DNA of 64,000 bases from JAUIIK01 sp041390865 (GTDB lineage Bacteria; Chloroflexota; Chloroflexia; Thermomicrobiales; CFX8), in assembly GCA_041390865.1 (NCBI GenBank), contig JAWKPC010000002.1, positions 408,263-472,262 on the forward strand. Reading direction: 5' to 3'. The stretch's first letter is position 1; each line of letters starts with the position of its first letter. A program made the translations under genes and the position numbers. Shown here piece by piece: positions 43,674-53,176 of the stretch. The notes below the pieces were generated by a model. It was given only the letters and a program-made list of their open reading frames with translations, was not told where the DNA came from and did no database searches.

Positions 43674-45032
43674 ATGGCTTTCAATCATATGAACGATACA
43701 GAGAACGAACGTACCGGCCCTCGTCGCTACGCCGGCGAGGAGATCGGAGGACACGCTGACAAGGGAACGGTAGCCGCCGCGGACGCGGTGCTCCATGGGA
43801 CGGGCAGGCACAGGCGCATTACGCGCCTGTTTCCGTTTCTCGGGCCGGCATTCATTGCTGCGGTTGCCTATGTCGATCCCGGAAACTTCGCCACAAATAT
43901 CGAGGGCGGTGCGGAGTACGGTTACATGCTGGTCTGGGTTATCGTCGCGTCGAATCTGATGGCGATGTTGATCCAGGGATTATCGGCCAAGCTCGGCATC
44001 GCGACCGGTCAGAATCTGGCCGAAATTATCGGTCAGGAATATTCAAAACCGGTTGTCTGGGTGCTCTGGGTGCTAGCCGAGGTCATCGCGATGGCGACCG
44101 ATCTGGCCGAGTTTCTCGGCGCGGCGCTCGGCCTGAACCTGCTGTTCGGCATGCCGTTGCTGCTGGCCGGAGCGATCACCGGGGTTGCAACCTTCGCGAT
44201 TCTCGCGCTCCAGCAGTACGGATTCCGGCCGCTGGAGGCAGTGATCACGATCCTGATCGGGATCATCGCCGGCTGCTACGTCATCGAGACCCTGCTCGGG
44301 CATCCCGATTTCGGTGCGACGTTTGGCGCAATCGTCGAGCCGCGCCTATCAGGCTCCGAGAGCGTCCTGCTGGCATCGGGTATTCTCGGGGCGACGGTGA
44401 TGCCGCATGTGATCTACCTGCATTCCGCTCTGACCCAGGACCGGGTCGTGCCGCGGAACCCCGAGGCGCGCAAGCGGCTCTACCGGTTCGAGATCATCGA
44501 CGTCGTGATCGCGATGGGGCTGGCAGGCTTCGTCAACGCAGCGATGCTGCTGATGGCGGCCGTGACCTTCTACCAGACCGACATCCTCCAGCCCGGGGAC
44601 GATCTGATCCTGCGAGCCTACGAGACGTTGACGCCGCTGCTGGGCAGCTCGGCGAGCATCTTCTTCGGGGTATCGCTGCTGGCGGCCGGGTTGTCGTCCT
44701 CAACGGTCGGCACGATGGCGGGCCAGGTGATCATGCGCGGTTTCCTGGGCTGGCAGATCCCGCTCTGGCTGCGGCGCGGGATCACGATGACCCCGGCGCT
44801 GATCGTGATCGCGCTGCATGTCGAGGCGACCCGGACGCTCGTCATCAGCCAGGTCATTCTCTCGCTGGGCATTCCGTTTGCCCTGGTGCCGCTGGTGCTG
44901 TTCACCCGCAATCGCGACCTGATGGGCGATCTGGTCAATCGCGGCGCGACAACGGTGGTTGCCGGTATCGTGGCGATGCTGATTATCGGCCTGAACGTCT
45001 TCCTGATCTACGAGACGGTCTTCGTCGGATAG
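43674..45032 (+). CDS. mntH: NRAMP-family Mn2+/divalent metal transporter
   Basis: A 452-residue NRAMP protein with about eleven membrane helices. The metal-site motif in helix 1 is AYVDPGNFATNIEGGA (DPGN around residue 68) and in helix 6 ATVMPHVIYLHSAL (MPH around 244), both intact. It imports Mn2+ or Fe2+ by proton coupling. The first 45 residues are a hydrophilic cytoplasmic extension; ATG 43674 has no strong SD, and ATG 43689 is an alternative. A DtxR/MntR-like palindrome lies upstream, and the TerC-type gene, whose family includes Mn exporters, is only 2.4 kb away. Confidence 0.92.
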   Translation: MAFNHMNDTENERTGPRRYAGEEIGGHADKGTVAAADAVLHGTGRHRRITRLFPFLGPAFIAAVAYVDPGNFATNIEGGAEYGYMLVWVIVASNLMAMLIQGLSAKLGIATGQNLAEIIGQEYSKPVVWVLWVLAEVIAMATDLAEFLGAALGLNLLFGMPLLLAGAITGVATFAILALQQYGFRPLEAVITILIGIIAGCYVIETLLGHPDFGATFGAIVEPRLSGSESVLLASGILGATVMPHVIYLHSALTQDRVVPRNPEARKRLYRFEIIDVVIAMGLAGFVNAAMLLMAAVTFYQTDILQPGDDLILRAYETLTPLLGSSASIFFGVSLLAAGLSSSTVGTMAGQVIMRGFLGWQIPLWLRRGITMTPALIVIALHVEATRTLVISQVILSLGIPFALVPLVLFTRNRDLMGDLVNRGATTVVAGIVAMLIIGLNVFLIYETVFVG

Positions 45033-45301
45033 GCGTCCTGAGCCGGATTATTCGCGAACGACGGAAACGTGCGCGAAGATGGGTCGGTCGTGGTCGACAC
45101 GCATGACTGCCAGGGCCGTGAACGTGCAGTGGTGTCCGATCTGCCTGTCCGCCCCGGATGACGTCCCTGGGGGATAGCAGGCGTAGCGGGAAACACCAGA
45201 TAGCTCGGACTGCTCTATCGATCTCCGTCACTGACGTCTCCAGGCGGGAGACTGTGATGACATGGGCGGAGGCCGTGAGGAATCCGGTCCAAGTCCGGGA
45301 T

Positions 45302-46516
45302 CTACTCCGATAGCTCGATGACGTGGATCGTCGATCCAGCCAGGAAATAGGCAAAGCTGTCATCGACAGCGACGGATACGAGGCCGGTTTCAGGGGAAGC
45401 GATGACCTCGGTCTCGGCGGCGACGTCGGGATCGCCGGGGTTGGAAATGTCGATGTCCCGTACGACATACGCCAGTTCCAGCGGCTCTTCGCTGGCGGCA
45501 CCGCGCTCGCTCAGGATGAGAAGATGCTCGCCTGATGCCGTGGCGTCGAGGGCGCGGTCCGAGTCGAGATTGCCCGGGTTCCGTTCGAGGCGGCGAGTGG
45601 CGGCGTCCGGATCGGCTTCGCCCGCAACATCGAGGACGTTGACGCCGTACTCGTCGGAGGCAGCGTAGAGATGGTCCTGCTCGACCGCAATGCGCGGGGT
45701 TACGTGGCCGGGCTCGTGTTGGAGTCTGCTGGCCCAGGTCTCGTCTTCGAATCGGCCTACCACCCGGGGATCATCGAGCGAGGTGATGTCGACCACGGAG
45801 ACACCCTGACGGTCGCTGACATAGATCGTCGAGCCCTCCATCTCGATGTTGCCGGTCGAGACGATGCTGTGCCGGAACGTACCGAGCAGTTCGGGCGCTG
45901 CCGGATCTTCGACATCGAAGAACTGGGTGAGCGTACCGTCCATCGGGCCAACGGCGGCCAGGTCTCCGTCGACAGCTGCTGACCCGGGTGAGGTCTCGAG
46001 CGGTGTGACCGAGAGCTGCTTCGGCGATTCCGGATCGGAGACGTCGACGATCCAGAGCGCCGGATCTCGAGACTGCGGGAGTGGCAGGTAGACGGTCTCT
46101 CCGGCGAAAGCAATGGATGGGGTTGACGGAAGGTCTGGCTCCAGCGCGTCGAGCGGGCTGTCGAGCGTGCCTGCCGGAGTCAGATCACCGGAATCGGAGA
46201 CAGCGAACAATTCGAGTGCCGGCTGCTGAAGGTCCGTTCTGTTCGTTGTCAGCACCGCAAGATAACGCTCGCCGTAGATGGTGCCGGTCGCAGCGGAAAC
46301 CGAGCGGTTATCGATCGCGACGGCTGAAGCGAAAGACAGCGTCGCTGGATCATCAGTCGGCCAGAAGGTAAGCAGGCCGATCACGACAACCAGGGCTGAG
46401 ACGAGGACGAGGCCACCGTTTGTTTTGAGCGAGTTCTCGCCTGGTGACAGTTTCTCCGGGAGATCTCGGGCGACGGCGATGATCCGCCCTGCGGGATTGT
46501 GTATCCAGCGACTCAC
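45302..46516 (-). CDS. Membrane-anchored LVIVD-repeat beta-propeller protein
   Basis: A 404-residue protein with one membrane helix near the N-terminus (GGLVLVSALVVVIGLLTF, about 34-52) and a large extracytoplasmic domain. The domain is built of LVIVD-type blades: ALWIVDVSDPESPKQLSVTP, TQFFDVEDPAAPELLGTF, GVSVVDITSLDDPRVVGRFE and VRDIDISNPGDPDVAAETE. Such propellers are interaction or sensor modules; no enzyme motif is visible. The 269 bases between it and mntH hold no recognised feature. Confidence 0.8.
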   Translation of the reverse strand: MSRWIHNPAGRIIAVARDLPEKLSPGENSLKTNGGLVLVSALVVVIGLLTFWPTDDPATLSFASAVAIDNRSVSAATGTIYGERYLAVLTTNRTDLQQPALELFAVSDSGDLTPAGTLDSPLDALEPDLPSTPSIAFAGETVYLPLPQSRDPALWIVDVSDPESPKQLSVTPLETSPGSAAVDGDLAAVGPMDGTLTQFFDVEDPAAPELLGTFRHSIVSTGNIEMEGSTIYVSDRQGVSVVDITSLDDPRVVGRFEDETWASRLQHEPGHVTPRIAVEQDHLYAASDEYGVNVLDVAGEADPDAATRRLERNPGNLDSDRALDATASGEHLLILSERGAASEEPLELAYVVRDIDISNPGDPDVAAETEVIASPETGLVSVAVDDSFAYFLAGSTIHVIELSE

Positions 46517-46858
46517 ACTGCCTCACTTACAACATCGGTTGGATTCGATTTCAACGACTTTTCAAAGGGGAGAAGGCGTTACGAGCAACTCAGCCGCAGA
46601 TGTGAGGGCGGTCACTCAACGGTCGTAGAAGCAGTCATCGCCGGGGACGAGTAGTCGGAGGGCGATATATGCGGCAGTTCGTCGATGGCCCCGACCCTTT
46701 GGGAATCTGAGGTGTCGACCGATCCGCGAATGCAGAAGTCTGCAATTCGTGAGGCCAGCAATCTACGCATAATGATCAATTCTAGCACCGCCTATGTTCA
46801 TGACAGCTTCATGCAGCTTGGGCAAGACCTGGCGATGATCAGTGAAGTCTCTGGACCG
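46517..46858. other. 342-base intergenic region, nothing recognised
   Basis: The gap lies between the LVIVD protein start and the 3' end of the DUF2339 remnant, both on the minus strand. It has lower GC than its surroundings. No RNA gene, terminator or coding frame could be supported; it may hold the LVIVD gene promoter. Confidence 0.35.
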
Positions 46859-47185
46859 TTACGTGGACGCTCCAGCGTTGACTTCGTCGTTCGGGCTCGC
46901 GAGGATGCGCTGGAAGCGGTAGGAGGCGAGCAGGAGGAGGGTGCCGAGGGCGATGAAGGAGATGACGCGGTATGACGCGTCGAGCGAGGCAAGGTCCACG
47001 ATGAACACCTTGACAATGGCGATCCCGAGCAGCGCCAGACCAAAGATGCGCATGCCGATTCGCCGCAGGATGACGCCAAGGGTCGTCCAGAGGATCGACA
47101 AGCCGACCTGGGCTTGCTCTCGCAACGAGTGGTTGTCGCCAGGGTGACGTCTCGAAAAGCGGCCACGTTCCATGAGGGAGTGCAA
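46859..47185 (-). pseudogene. C-terminal remnant of a DUF2339-type membrane protein
   Basis: A 108-residue frame whose residues 24-95 (REQAQVGLSILWTTLGVILR, RIGMRIFGLALLGIAIVKVF, IVDLASLDASYRVISFIALG) match the end of DUF2339 multi-pass proteins. Those proteins usually have many more helices, often 600-1,000 residues in all. The upstream 100 bases up to the SDR gene contain no further homology, so only the tail remains. It may still be translated from ATG 47185. Confidence 0.6.
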
Positions 47186-47289
47186 ACCGTCGTTGCCGCG
47201 GGGAGAGCAGTGAGCCGCTCGCTAATGGTCTGGCGGCCGCAACGTATAGTTCGTCAGTTGCCCTGAGACATGGAGAGAAGAGCGAGTAG

Positions 47290-48297
47290 ATGGCGAATGT
47301 GCTGGTGCTGGGTGGAACATCGTTTATCGGACCGTCGGTCGTCCGGTCACTGATCGAGGGAGGTCATCGGGTGGCGGTGTTCAACCGCGGCAGGAGCGAA
47401 GCGAGTCTGCCGGATGGGGTTGTCAGGATCGTCGGCGATCGGGCGCGCATCGACGTCGCCCGGGATGCGTTCGAGGAGTTCGATCCGGATGTCGCGATCG
47501 ACATGTATGCGATGACCGAGGAGGACGCCCGGCTTGCAAACGCCGGGCTTCGAGGCATCGCCAGCCGGATGGTGGCGATCAGCAGCCTGGATGTCTATCG
47601 GGCGTACGACCGGCTCCGGAAGGCCTATCCGGGACCGCCGGATCCGGTGCCGCTCACCGAGGAATCGCCGCTGCGGGATCATCTCTATCCCTATCGCGGC
47701 GAGCACCGGCCTGCCGGGCTCGACCGGCCGTATTTCCACGACTACGACAAGATCATGGTCGAACGAGTGGTTCTGGGTGATCCGGAGATGCCGGGCTCGG
47801 TCGTTCGGCTGCCGATGGTCTACGGCGAGCGTGACGGCCAGCACCGCTACTGGCAGTACCTGAAGCGGATGGACGATGGCCGTCCGGCGATTGTCCTGAA
47901 CGAGCGGGTGGCGGAGTGGCGTTGCACATGGGGCTTCGTCGACAACATTGCCGACGCGATCGCGCTGGTTGCGACGGACGACCGCGCGGCCGGCCGGATC
48001 TACAACCTCGGCGAGCCGAACCACCCGACGACGCGGGAGCTCGTCGGCGAGATCGCCTCGGTTGTCGGGTGGGACGGTGAGGTTGTGACCGTCCCGGACG
48101 AGCAGCTTGATCCGGGGATCGACCCGAATCAGGACCTGGTTTCCGATAGCTCGCGGATCCGGTTGGAGCTGGGTTACTCGGAGCGTGTGCCCCGGGACGA
48201 GGCGCTGCGGCGGACGGTAGCCTGGGAGCGGGAGCATCCGCCGGAGCATGAGATGGCGGGGATTGATTATGCGGAGGAGGATGCGTGGTTGGAATAG
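47290..48297 (+). CDS. NAD-dependent epimerase/dehydratase-like SDR protein
   Basis: A 335-residue extended SDR with the nucleotide motif VLVLGGTSFIGPSVVRSLIE at the N-terminus and the DRARIDVAR / DVAIDMYAMT and VAISSLDVYR strands. The usual catalytic YxxxK is replaced by a DYDKIMVE sequence (D-Y-D-K), so the catalytic Tyr-Lys spacing is altered, as in some chloroplast-type or atypical SDRs. NLGEPNHPTTRELVGEIASV marks the substrate region. The substrate is unknown. It is followed by a REP-like composite element. Confidence 0.83.
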   Translation: MANVLVLGGTSFIGPSVVRSLIEGGHRVAVFNRGRSEASLPDGVVRIVGDRARIDVARDAFEEFDPDVAIDMYAMTEEDARLANAGLRGIASRMVAISSLDVYRAYDRLRKAYPGPPDPVPLTEESPLRDHLYPYRGEHRPAGLDRPYFHDYDKIMVERVVLGDPEMPGSVVRLPMVYGERDGQHRYWQYLKRMDDGRPAIVLNERVAEWRCTWGFVDNIADAIALVATDDRAAGRIYNLGEPNHPTTRELVGEIASVVGWDGEVVTVPDEQLDPGIDPNQDLVSDSSRIRLELGYSERVPRDEALRRTVAWEREHPPEHEMAGIDYAEEDAWLE

Positions 48298-48310
48298 GGG
48301 GAAACAGCCG

Positions 48311-48439
48311 CCCTCACCCCCGGCCCCTCTCCCAGTTCCGGGAGAGGGGTGTAAGACAAATAGGCGAATCGCTCTTCTCTCCGTATTACTCCCCTCTCCC
48401 CGCGTAGCGTAGCGAAGCAGTGGGAGAGGGGGTGAGGGA
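48311..48439. repeat. Composite REP-like element without a nuclease gene
   Basis: Unit A (48311-48351) begins CCCTCACCCCCGGCCCCTCT, and unit B (48391-48439) runs CCCCTCTCCCCGCGTAGCG to GGGGGTGAGGGA, with a 39-base spacer. The order and spacing match 22930-23080, next to the DUF559 gene. Confidence 0.8.
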
Positions 48440-48455
48440 ATTCCGAAGGAGTAGC

Positions 48456-49016
48456 ATGGACGATCCGGTCATCAATGTCGTTGGAGAGCGGGTGAGTCTG
48501 GGGCCGTTGCGGCGGGAGCTGGTCGGGGAGTACCAGCGCTGGTTCAACGATGAGTCGACGAGTCGGACGCTGGGGTTGTCGTGGCCGTCGACCTATGAGG
48601 AGGAGCTGGCGACCTTCGAGCGGCGGGTCGGGAGTTCGAGCGAGATCTATTTCACGGTCTACGAGCGGGAGACGTCCCGGCCAATCGGGATTGCCTACCT
48701 CTACGAGGTGGATGCGCGGCACGGGCGGGGAAGCTTCGGGGTCACGATCGGCGCGCCGGAGTGTCGCGGCAAGGGGTACGGCACCGAGGCGACCCGGCTA
48801 ACGCTCGACTATGCCTTCAACGTCTACGGGCTGAACAACGTGATGCTGACGGTCTACGAGTTCAATGTAGGCGGCATCCGGGCATACGAAAAAGCTGGCT
48901 TCCGGGAGTTTGGCCGCCGGCACCAGTGCAGCCGCATGGGCCAGAAGCTCTGGGACATCGTCTACATGGAATGTCTGGCCGAGTGGTTCAGGGGCGACCA
49001 TAGCCGGATATCGTAG
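48456..49016 (+). CDS. GNAT-family N-acetyltransferase (RimJ/RimL-like)
   Basis: A 186-residue protein from ATG 48456, with AAGGAG five bases upstream. The acetyl-CoA motif is VTIGAPECRGKGYGTEATRL (R-G-x-G-Y/A-G-T-E-A), followed by LDYAFNVYGLNNVMLTVYEF and RAYEKAGFREFGRRHQCSRM, the typical RimJ/RimL end. It transfers an acetyl group to an amine of a protein N-terminus or small molecule; the target is unknown. The start lies just past the REP-like element, whose end is close to the SD. Confidence 0.88.
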   Translation: MDDPVINVVGERVSLGPLRRELVGEYQRWFNDESTSRTLGLSWPSTYEEELATFERRVGSSSEIYFTVYERETSRPIGIAYLYEVDARHGRGSFGVTIGAPECRGKGYGTEATRLTLDYAFNVYGLNNVMLTVYEFNVGGIRAYEKAGFREFGRRHQCSRMGQKLWDIVYMECLAEWFRGDHSRIS

Positions 49017-49086
49017 GGGGAGCTTGTCTCCATCCGGCAAGCGCACCTGGTATCGATCGAAAATAGAGACAAGCTCCCCCCTACGA
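49011..49086. repeat. Inverted repeat TCGTAGGGGGAGCTTGTCTC
   Basis: Arms at 49011-49030 and 49066-49086 are inverse copies apart from one extra C, separated by 35 bases. The left arm overlaps the stop of the acetyltransferase gene. It belongs to the GTAGGGG / CCCCTAC bounded family and could serve as the hairpin ending this transcript, although no T run follows. Confidence 0.65.
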
Positions 49087-49140
49087 TGTTGGTCGGTCTC
49101 GTCCACCTGTCAGGGGCTCTTGTGCATGAAAAGGCTGAAC

Positions 49141-50886
49141 CTAGCCCCGGTATCTATTGGCAATCGGGAGGCGGCGGTCGCGGCCGAAGGCGCGGGGCGT
49201 GAGTTTCACCCCGGGCGGGGCCTGGCGGCGCTTGAACTCGGAGCGGTCGACGAGGTGGATAACCCGGGCGACTTCGGCTTCCGGGTAGCCTGCTGCCACG
49301 ATCTCGGCCAGGCTCTGGTCCCGTTCGACGTAGCGCTCGATGATCGGGTCGAGAATCTCGAAGGGCGGCAGGGAGTCGGTGTCGGCCTGGTCGGGCTTCA
49401 GCTCGGCGGAGGGTGCTTTGGTGAAGACGCGCTCGGGGATCACCTCCGAATGGCTGTTGCGGTAGCGGCAGAGCCGGTAGACATCGAGCTTCGGGACGTC
49501 CTTGATAACGGCATAGCCGCCGGCCATGTCGCCATAGAGGGTGGTGTAGCCAACCGCCATTTCGGATTTGTTGCCGGTTGTCAGGACGATCGGGCCGAAA
49601 CGGTTCGAGTAGGTCATCAGGATCGTGCCCCGGATGCGGGCCTGGACATTCTCGTCGGCAAGGTCAATTTCCTCCGGCTGGCCAAGTGGTTGCAGCACGC
49701 CGCGAAATGCCTGGTGAACCTGGTCGATCGGGACGATGTGGCAGGCGATCCCCAGATTCTCGGCCAGCTGAACGGCATCCTCGGTGCTGGCGTCGGAGCT
49801 GTAGCGGCTGGGCATCGCTATGGCGGTGACGTTCTCCGGTCCGAGCGCGTCGGCCGCCACGCAGGCGGTCAGGCTGGAATCGATGCCGCCGGAGAGGCCA
49901 ACGAGCGCCGTCCCGAAGCCAGACTTGCGTAGATAGTCCCGCACGCCGAGAACGAGCGCGGCATAGGCCTCGGCATCACCATGCAGCGGTTCGGCATCGC
50001 CGGCCATCTCGCACGGAATTGGCTCCTCGACGGGTGGCTGCGGGAGGTCGATCGTCACGTCGCTGACCGAGACCAGGCTGCCGATCTCCTCGGTGGCGGA
50101 CCAGCGCCGGCGGGGATCGCGGAGCCAGCTTGCCAGGACCTCGCGAACCGGGATGTCGGCGAGGATCAGATCATCTTCCATCGAGCGGCCGCGCGCCATC
50201 ACGCGCGCTTCGGGATCGAGCAACAAGCTGTTGCCGTCGAAGATCAGCTCGTCCTGGCCGCCGACCATGTTGATGTAGGCGAGGTAGCAGCCGCTGTCGC
50301 TGGCGCGGGTTTCGAGCATCGACTGGCGCTGCCGCCACTTGCCACGATAGAAGGGCGAGCCGTTGATGTTGAGCAACAGGTCGATACCGGCCGTCGCCAG
50401 GCTGGTGGCCGGGCCGACCGGGTACCAGAGATCCTCGCAGATCGTGACGCCGAAGCGCAGTCCGGCCCAGTGAAATCGCACGGTCTGATCGCCCCGGCCG
50501 AAGTAGCGGTCCTCATCGAACACGCCGTAGGTCGGCAGGTGGTGTTTCGGAACGACGGCCAGGATCTCGCCGCCGGCCATGACGACGGCGGCGTTGTAGA
50601 GAATGCCGTCGACGACCCAGGGCGCTCCAACGACGATGAGGCGTTCGGGCGCCGCGCTTCGCAGACTTTCGACGGCCTGATGCGCGGCGGCAAGGAAGCC
50701 GGGCTTCAACAGGAGATCTTCCGGTGGATATCCGGTGATTGCCAGTTCGGGGAAGGCAATGATCGCGGCGCCGGCGTTGCCCGCCCGTTCGAGTGCGTCC
50801 CGGATCTGGACCGTGTTGCCGGAGAGATCGCCGACCGAGGGGTTGGTCTGGGCCAGCGCTATGCGCCACATTTCGGAGTTCGCCAT
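49141..50886 (-). CDS. nadE: Glutamine-dependent NAD+ synthetase
   Basis: A 581-residue two-domain enzyme making NAD+ from deamido-NAD+ with glutamine as nitrogen donor. The N-terminal nitrilase-type glutaminase has its Glu in AFPELAITGYPPEDLL (E47), Lys in VPKHHLPTYGVFDEDRYF and Cys in VTICEDLWYP. The C-terminal synthetase has the P-loop LVGLSGGIDSSLTACVAADA and TTGNKSEMAVGYTTLYGDMA. All catalytic residues are visible and the length is standard. It stands alone between divergent and convergent neighbours. A possible NAD-related regulator of the NrtR type lies at 2.7 kb, not adjacent. Confidence 0.95.
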   Translation of the reverse strand: MANSEMWRIALAQTNPSVGDLSGNTVQIRDALERAGNAGAAIIAFPELAITGYPPEDLLLKPGFLAAAHQAVESLRSAAPERLIVVGAPWVVDGILYNAAVVMAGGEILAVVPKHHLPTYGVFDEDRYFGRGDQTVRFHWAGLRFGVTICEDLWYPVGPATSLATAGIDLLLNINGSPFYRGKWRQRQSMLETRASDSGCYLAYINMVGGQDELIFDGNSLLLDPEARVMARGRSMEDDLILADIPVREVLASWLRDPRRRWSATEEIGSLVSVSDVTIDLPQPPVEEPIPCEMAGDAEPLHGDAEAYAALVLGVRDYLRKSGFGTALVGLSGGIDSSLTACVAADALGPENVTAIAMPSRYSSDASTEDAVQLAENLGIACHIVPIDQVHQAFRGVLQPLGQPEEIDLADENVQARIRGTILMTYSNRFGPIVLTTGNKSEMAVGYTTLYGDMAGGYAVIKDVPKLDVYRLCRYRNSHSEVIPERVFTKAPSAELKPDQADTDSLPPFEILDPIIERYVERDQSLAEIVAAGYPEAEVARVIHLVDRSEFKRRQAPPGVKLTPRAFGRDRRLPIANRYRG

Positions 50887-51134
50887 CGTTCTGATGATTC
50901 CCGTTCATTCGGCTGTCCGCTCGTTCAGAGTCTAGCCCGGACGGTTCGTGTGGCGCAGGTTTCCGGTTGTGCGACACGGTGTGCGTGATTTCGGGAATGA
51001 CGCTCACCGCATCGCGACTGGTATCCCGGGGCGAACCGTTGGAGAGGGCGCCGGCCTGCCCCGGCGGCGAGAAGTAGGAGTACAATCGGCGGGTTGAGGA
51101 TGGTTACGGGGAATTACCGGGGAAGATAGATATC

Positions 51135-52055
51135 TTGAAGATCTTTGATTCACATGTGCACTTTCCGTGGGGCGAGGACCGCGACGCAGTTGAAGTAACC
51201 GACGAGCTCGTCGAACGGGCGAAGGCGGCCAACGTCGCTCACCTCTGTCTGCTCGGCTCGCGCTTCGGCGATTACAACGAGCGGGTCCAGGCCGCGATCG
51301 AGCGCTACCCGGAGATGCTGTTCGGGCTCTATGGCGTCGATCTCGACAACGAGGGGCCGGAGCATATCCACGAGGCGGCGGCACGGGGATATCGAGGTTT
51401 GAAGGTCATCCTGCCGACGAAGCGCTACGATCATCCGGACTATTTCCCGATCTTCGAGGCGGCCGAGGAGAACAACTTCGTCTGTCTCTTCCATACCGGC
51501 GTCATCGGCGGCGGATTCGATTACCGGGTCCGCGATCCGTTCGATTCCGAGATCATCAAGGCGGTGCGCCAGCGCGAGGAGTCGCGGGCCGGGCAGGGGA
51601 TGTCGTCGGCCCACATGGAGCCGATCGCGCTCGATACGCTCGCATTCACCTTCCCCTTCCTCAAGATCATCGGCGCCCACCTGGGCATCGGCTACTACGA
51701 CATTGCGGCCCATATCGCCCGCTGGCGGCGGAACGTCTTCTGGGACATCTCCGGCGGCGAGATGGTCCGGCGGCACATCATGGAGCGCAAGCTAGTGCCG
51801 TCCGAGATTTCGCACTTCAAGCTGCTCTATGGCTCGGACAACAACGACCGCTTCGAGGACGAGATCAGAGACTGGGAGACGATGTTCGACATGCTGCGGC
51901 TGGACGAGGAAGCGCGGGAGCGCATCTTCTACGGCAACGCGGCACGGTTGTTCGGCGTCATTCCAGTCGAGGATCCCGGCTACGTCGCGCCCGAAAAAGA
52001 GACCGACCCTCGCCCCGAACCTGCCAGCGCCGCCACCGGGGAGGGCGACGACTAG
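51135..52055 (+). CDS. Amidohydrolase-family (amidohydrolase 2-like) metal-dependent hydrolase
   Basis: A 306-residue TIM-barrel hydrolase from TTG 51135, with GGGGAAG upstream. The metal-binding start is KIFDSHVHFPWGED (H-x-H). FLFHTGVIGGG-like NFVCLFHTG and PFLKIIGAHLGIGYYD supply further His ligands, and HFKLLYGSDNNDR the barrel-end Asp. Such enzymes hydrolyse or decarboxylate small carboxylates; the substrate is unknown. The last 30 residues are a Pro/Glu-rich tail. It has no operon partner, and 227 bases without a recognised feature separate it from proC. Confidence 0.85.
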   Translation: MKIFDSHVHFPWGEDRDAVEVTDELVERAKAANVAHLCLLGSRFGDYNERVQAAIERYPEMLFGLYGVDLDNEGPEHIHEAAARGYRGLKVILPTKRYDHPDYFPIFEAAEENNFVCLFHTGVIGGGFDYRVRDPFDSEIIKAVRQREESRAGQGMSSAHMEPIALDTLAFTFPFLKIIGAHLGIGYYDIAAHIARWRRNVFWDISGGEMVRRHIMERKLVPSEISHFKLLYGSDNNDRFEDEIRDWETMFDMLRLDEEARERIFYGNAARLFGVIPVEDPGYVAPEKETDPRPEPASAATGEGDD

Positions 52056-52282
52056 CGTCCACTTCCTCCGGTAGGGGCGGCAGCGGCCTGGCAGGCGGCA
52101 ACGTCCACCTGTCGATGCTCGGAAGTGTCGGTGACTTCATCGTGGTTCCGCGAAGGAGCTGCGCCGCCTGTGAATGACGCGGGTTGCTCCTTCGGTCGGT
52201 GCGCCGGCGACTTCTTCACGTTGTTCATATCGACATGAGCGCAACGGATTTCTGGCCGGGTTGTTGAGGGGATATTCCAGCT

Positions 52283-53176
52283 ATGACGGATTCTGAACAG
52301 GCGAACGTGCTGGAGGGCCGCCGGGTGGCGGTCCTCGGCTGCGGGATTATGGGTGAGGCGATGATCGCCTCGATGCTCAAAGGCGGGCTGGTCGGATCGG
52401 ACCAGGTCGTCGGTGCGGAGCCGATCGACTGGCGGCGGAACGAGCTCGCTAATCGCTACGACTTCGATCTGACCGAGAGCAATGCCGATGCTATCGAGGG
52501 GGCGGACGTTGTGCTGCTGACGGTGAAACCTCAGTCGCTCGACGCCGTCTTCAGCGATCTACGGGGCAAGCTGACGGACGGGCAGGTGGTCGTGTCGATT
52601 GCTGCCGGGGCGACGATCAGCAGGTTGTTGAGCGGGCTCGGTCACCCGCAGATCGTCCGGGCGATGCCGAACACACCGTCGCAGATCGGTCAGGGGATGA
52701 CCGTCTGGATGGCGACGCCGGACGTGTCGGAAGCGCAGAGCGCGATGGTCGCGGCGGTGTTGAGCGCGATGGGCAAGGCGGTCAGGGTCAAGGACGAGAA
52801 CGAGGTCGATATGGCGACCGCGCTCTCGGGCACCGGTCCGGCCTACATCTTCATGATGATGGAGGCGCTGATCGACGCCGGGGTGCATCTTGGATTTTCC
52901 CGCCACATTGCCGAAGAACTGGTACTGCAGACGATTCTCGGCTCGGTGCTCTTCGCGCGCGACTCCGATCTCCATCCGGCAGAGCTGCGGAACATGGTGA
53001 CCTCGCCGGGCGGGACGACGGCCAACGCGCTCTATCACATGGAAAAGGGCGGCTTGCGGACGGTCGTCGCCCGGGCGGTCTGGGCTGCCTACGAGCGCAC
53101 GGTCGAGCTTGGCGCAGGCGACTCGACGCCGACAGCGCCGCGGGAGTTCGGGCGGTCGGATTCGTTGGATGATTGA
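52283..53176 (+). CDS. proC: Pyrroline-5-carboxylate reductase
   Basis: A 297-residue enzyme catalysing the last step of proline synthesis. The NAD(P) site is VAVLGCGIMGEAMIASMLKG, then VLLTVKPQSLDAVFSDL, RAMPNTPSQIGQGMTVW and the family signature MVTSPGGTTANALYHMEKGG near the C-terminus. Length is slightly above the usual 270 because of N- and C-terminal tails. A 45-base GGGATTA array follows the stop codon immediately, before a small membrane-protein gene. Confidence 0.94.
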   Translation: MTDSEQANVLEGRRVAVLGCGIMGEAMIASMLKGGLVGSDQVVGAEPIDWRRNELANRYDFDLTESNADAIEGADVVLLTVKPQSLDAVFSDLRGKLTDGQVVVSIAAGATISRLLSGLGHPQIVRAMPNTPSQIGQGMTVWMATPDVSEAQSAMVAAVLSAMGKAVRVKDENEVDMATALSGTGPAYIFMMMEALIDAGVHLGFSRHIAEELVLQTILGSVLFARDSDLHPAELRNMVTSPGGTTANALYHMEKGGLRTVVARAVWAAYERTVELGAGDSTPTAPREFGRSDSLDD

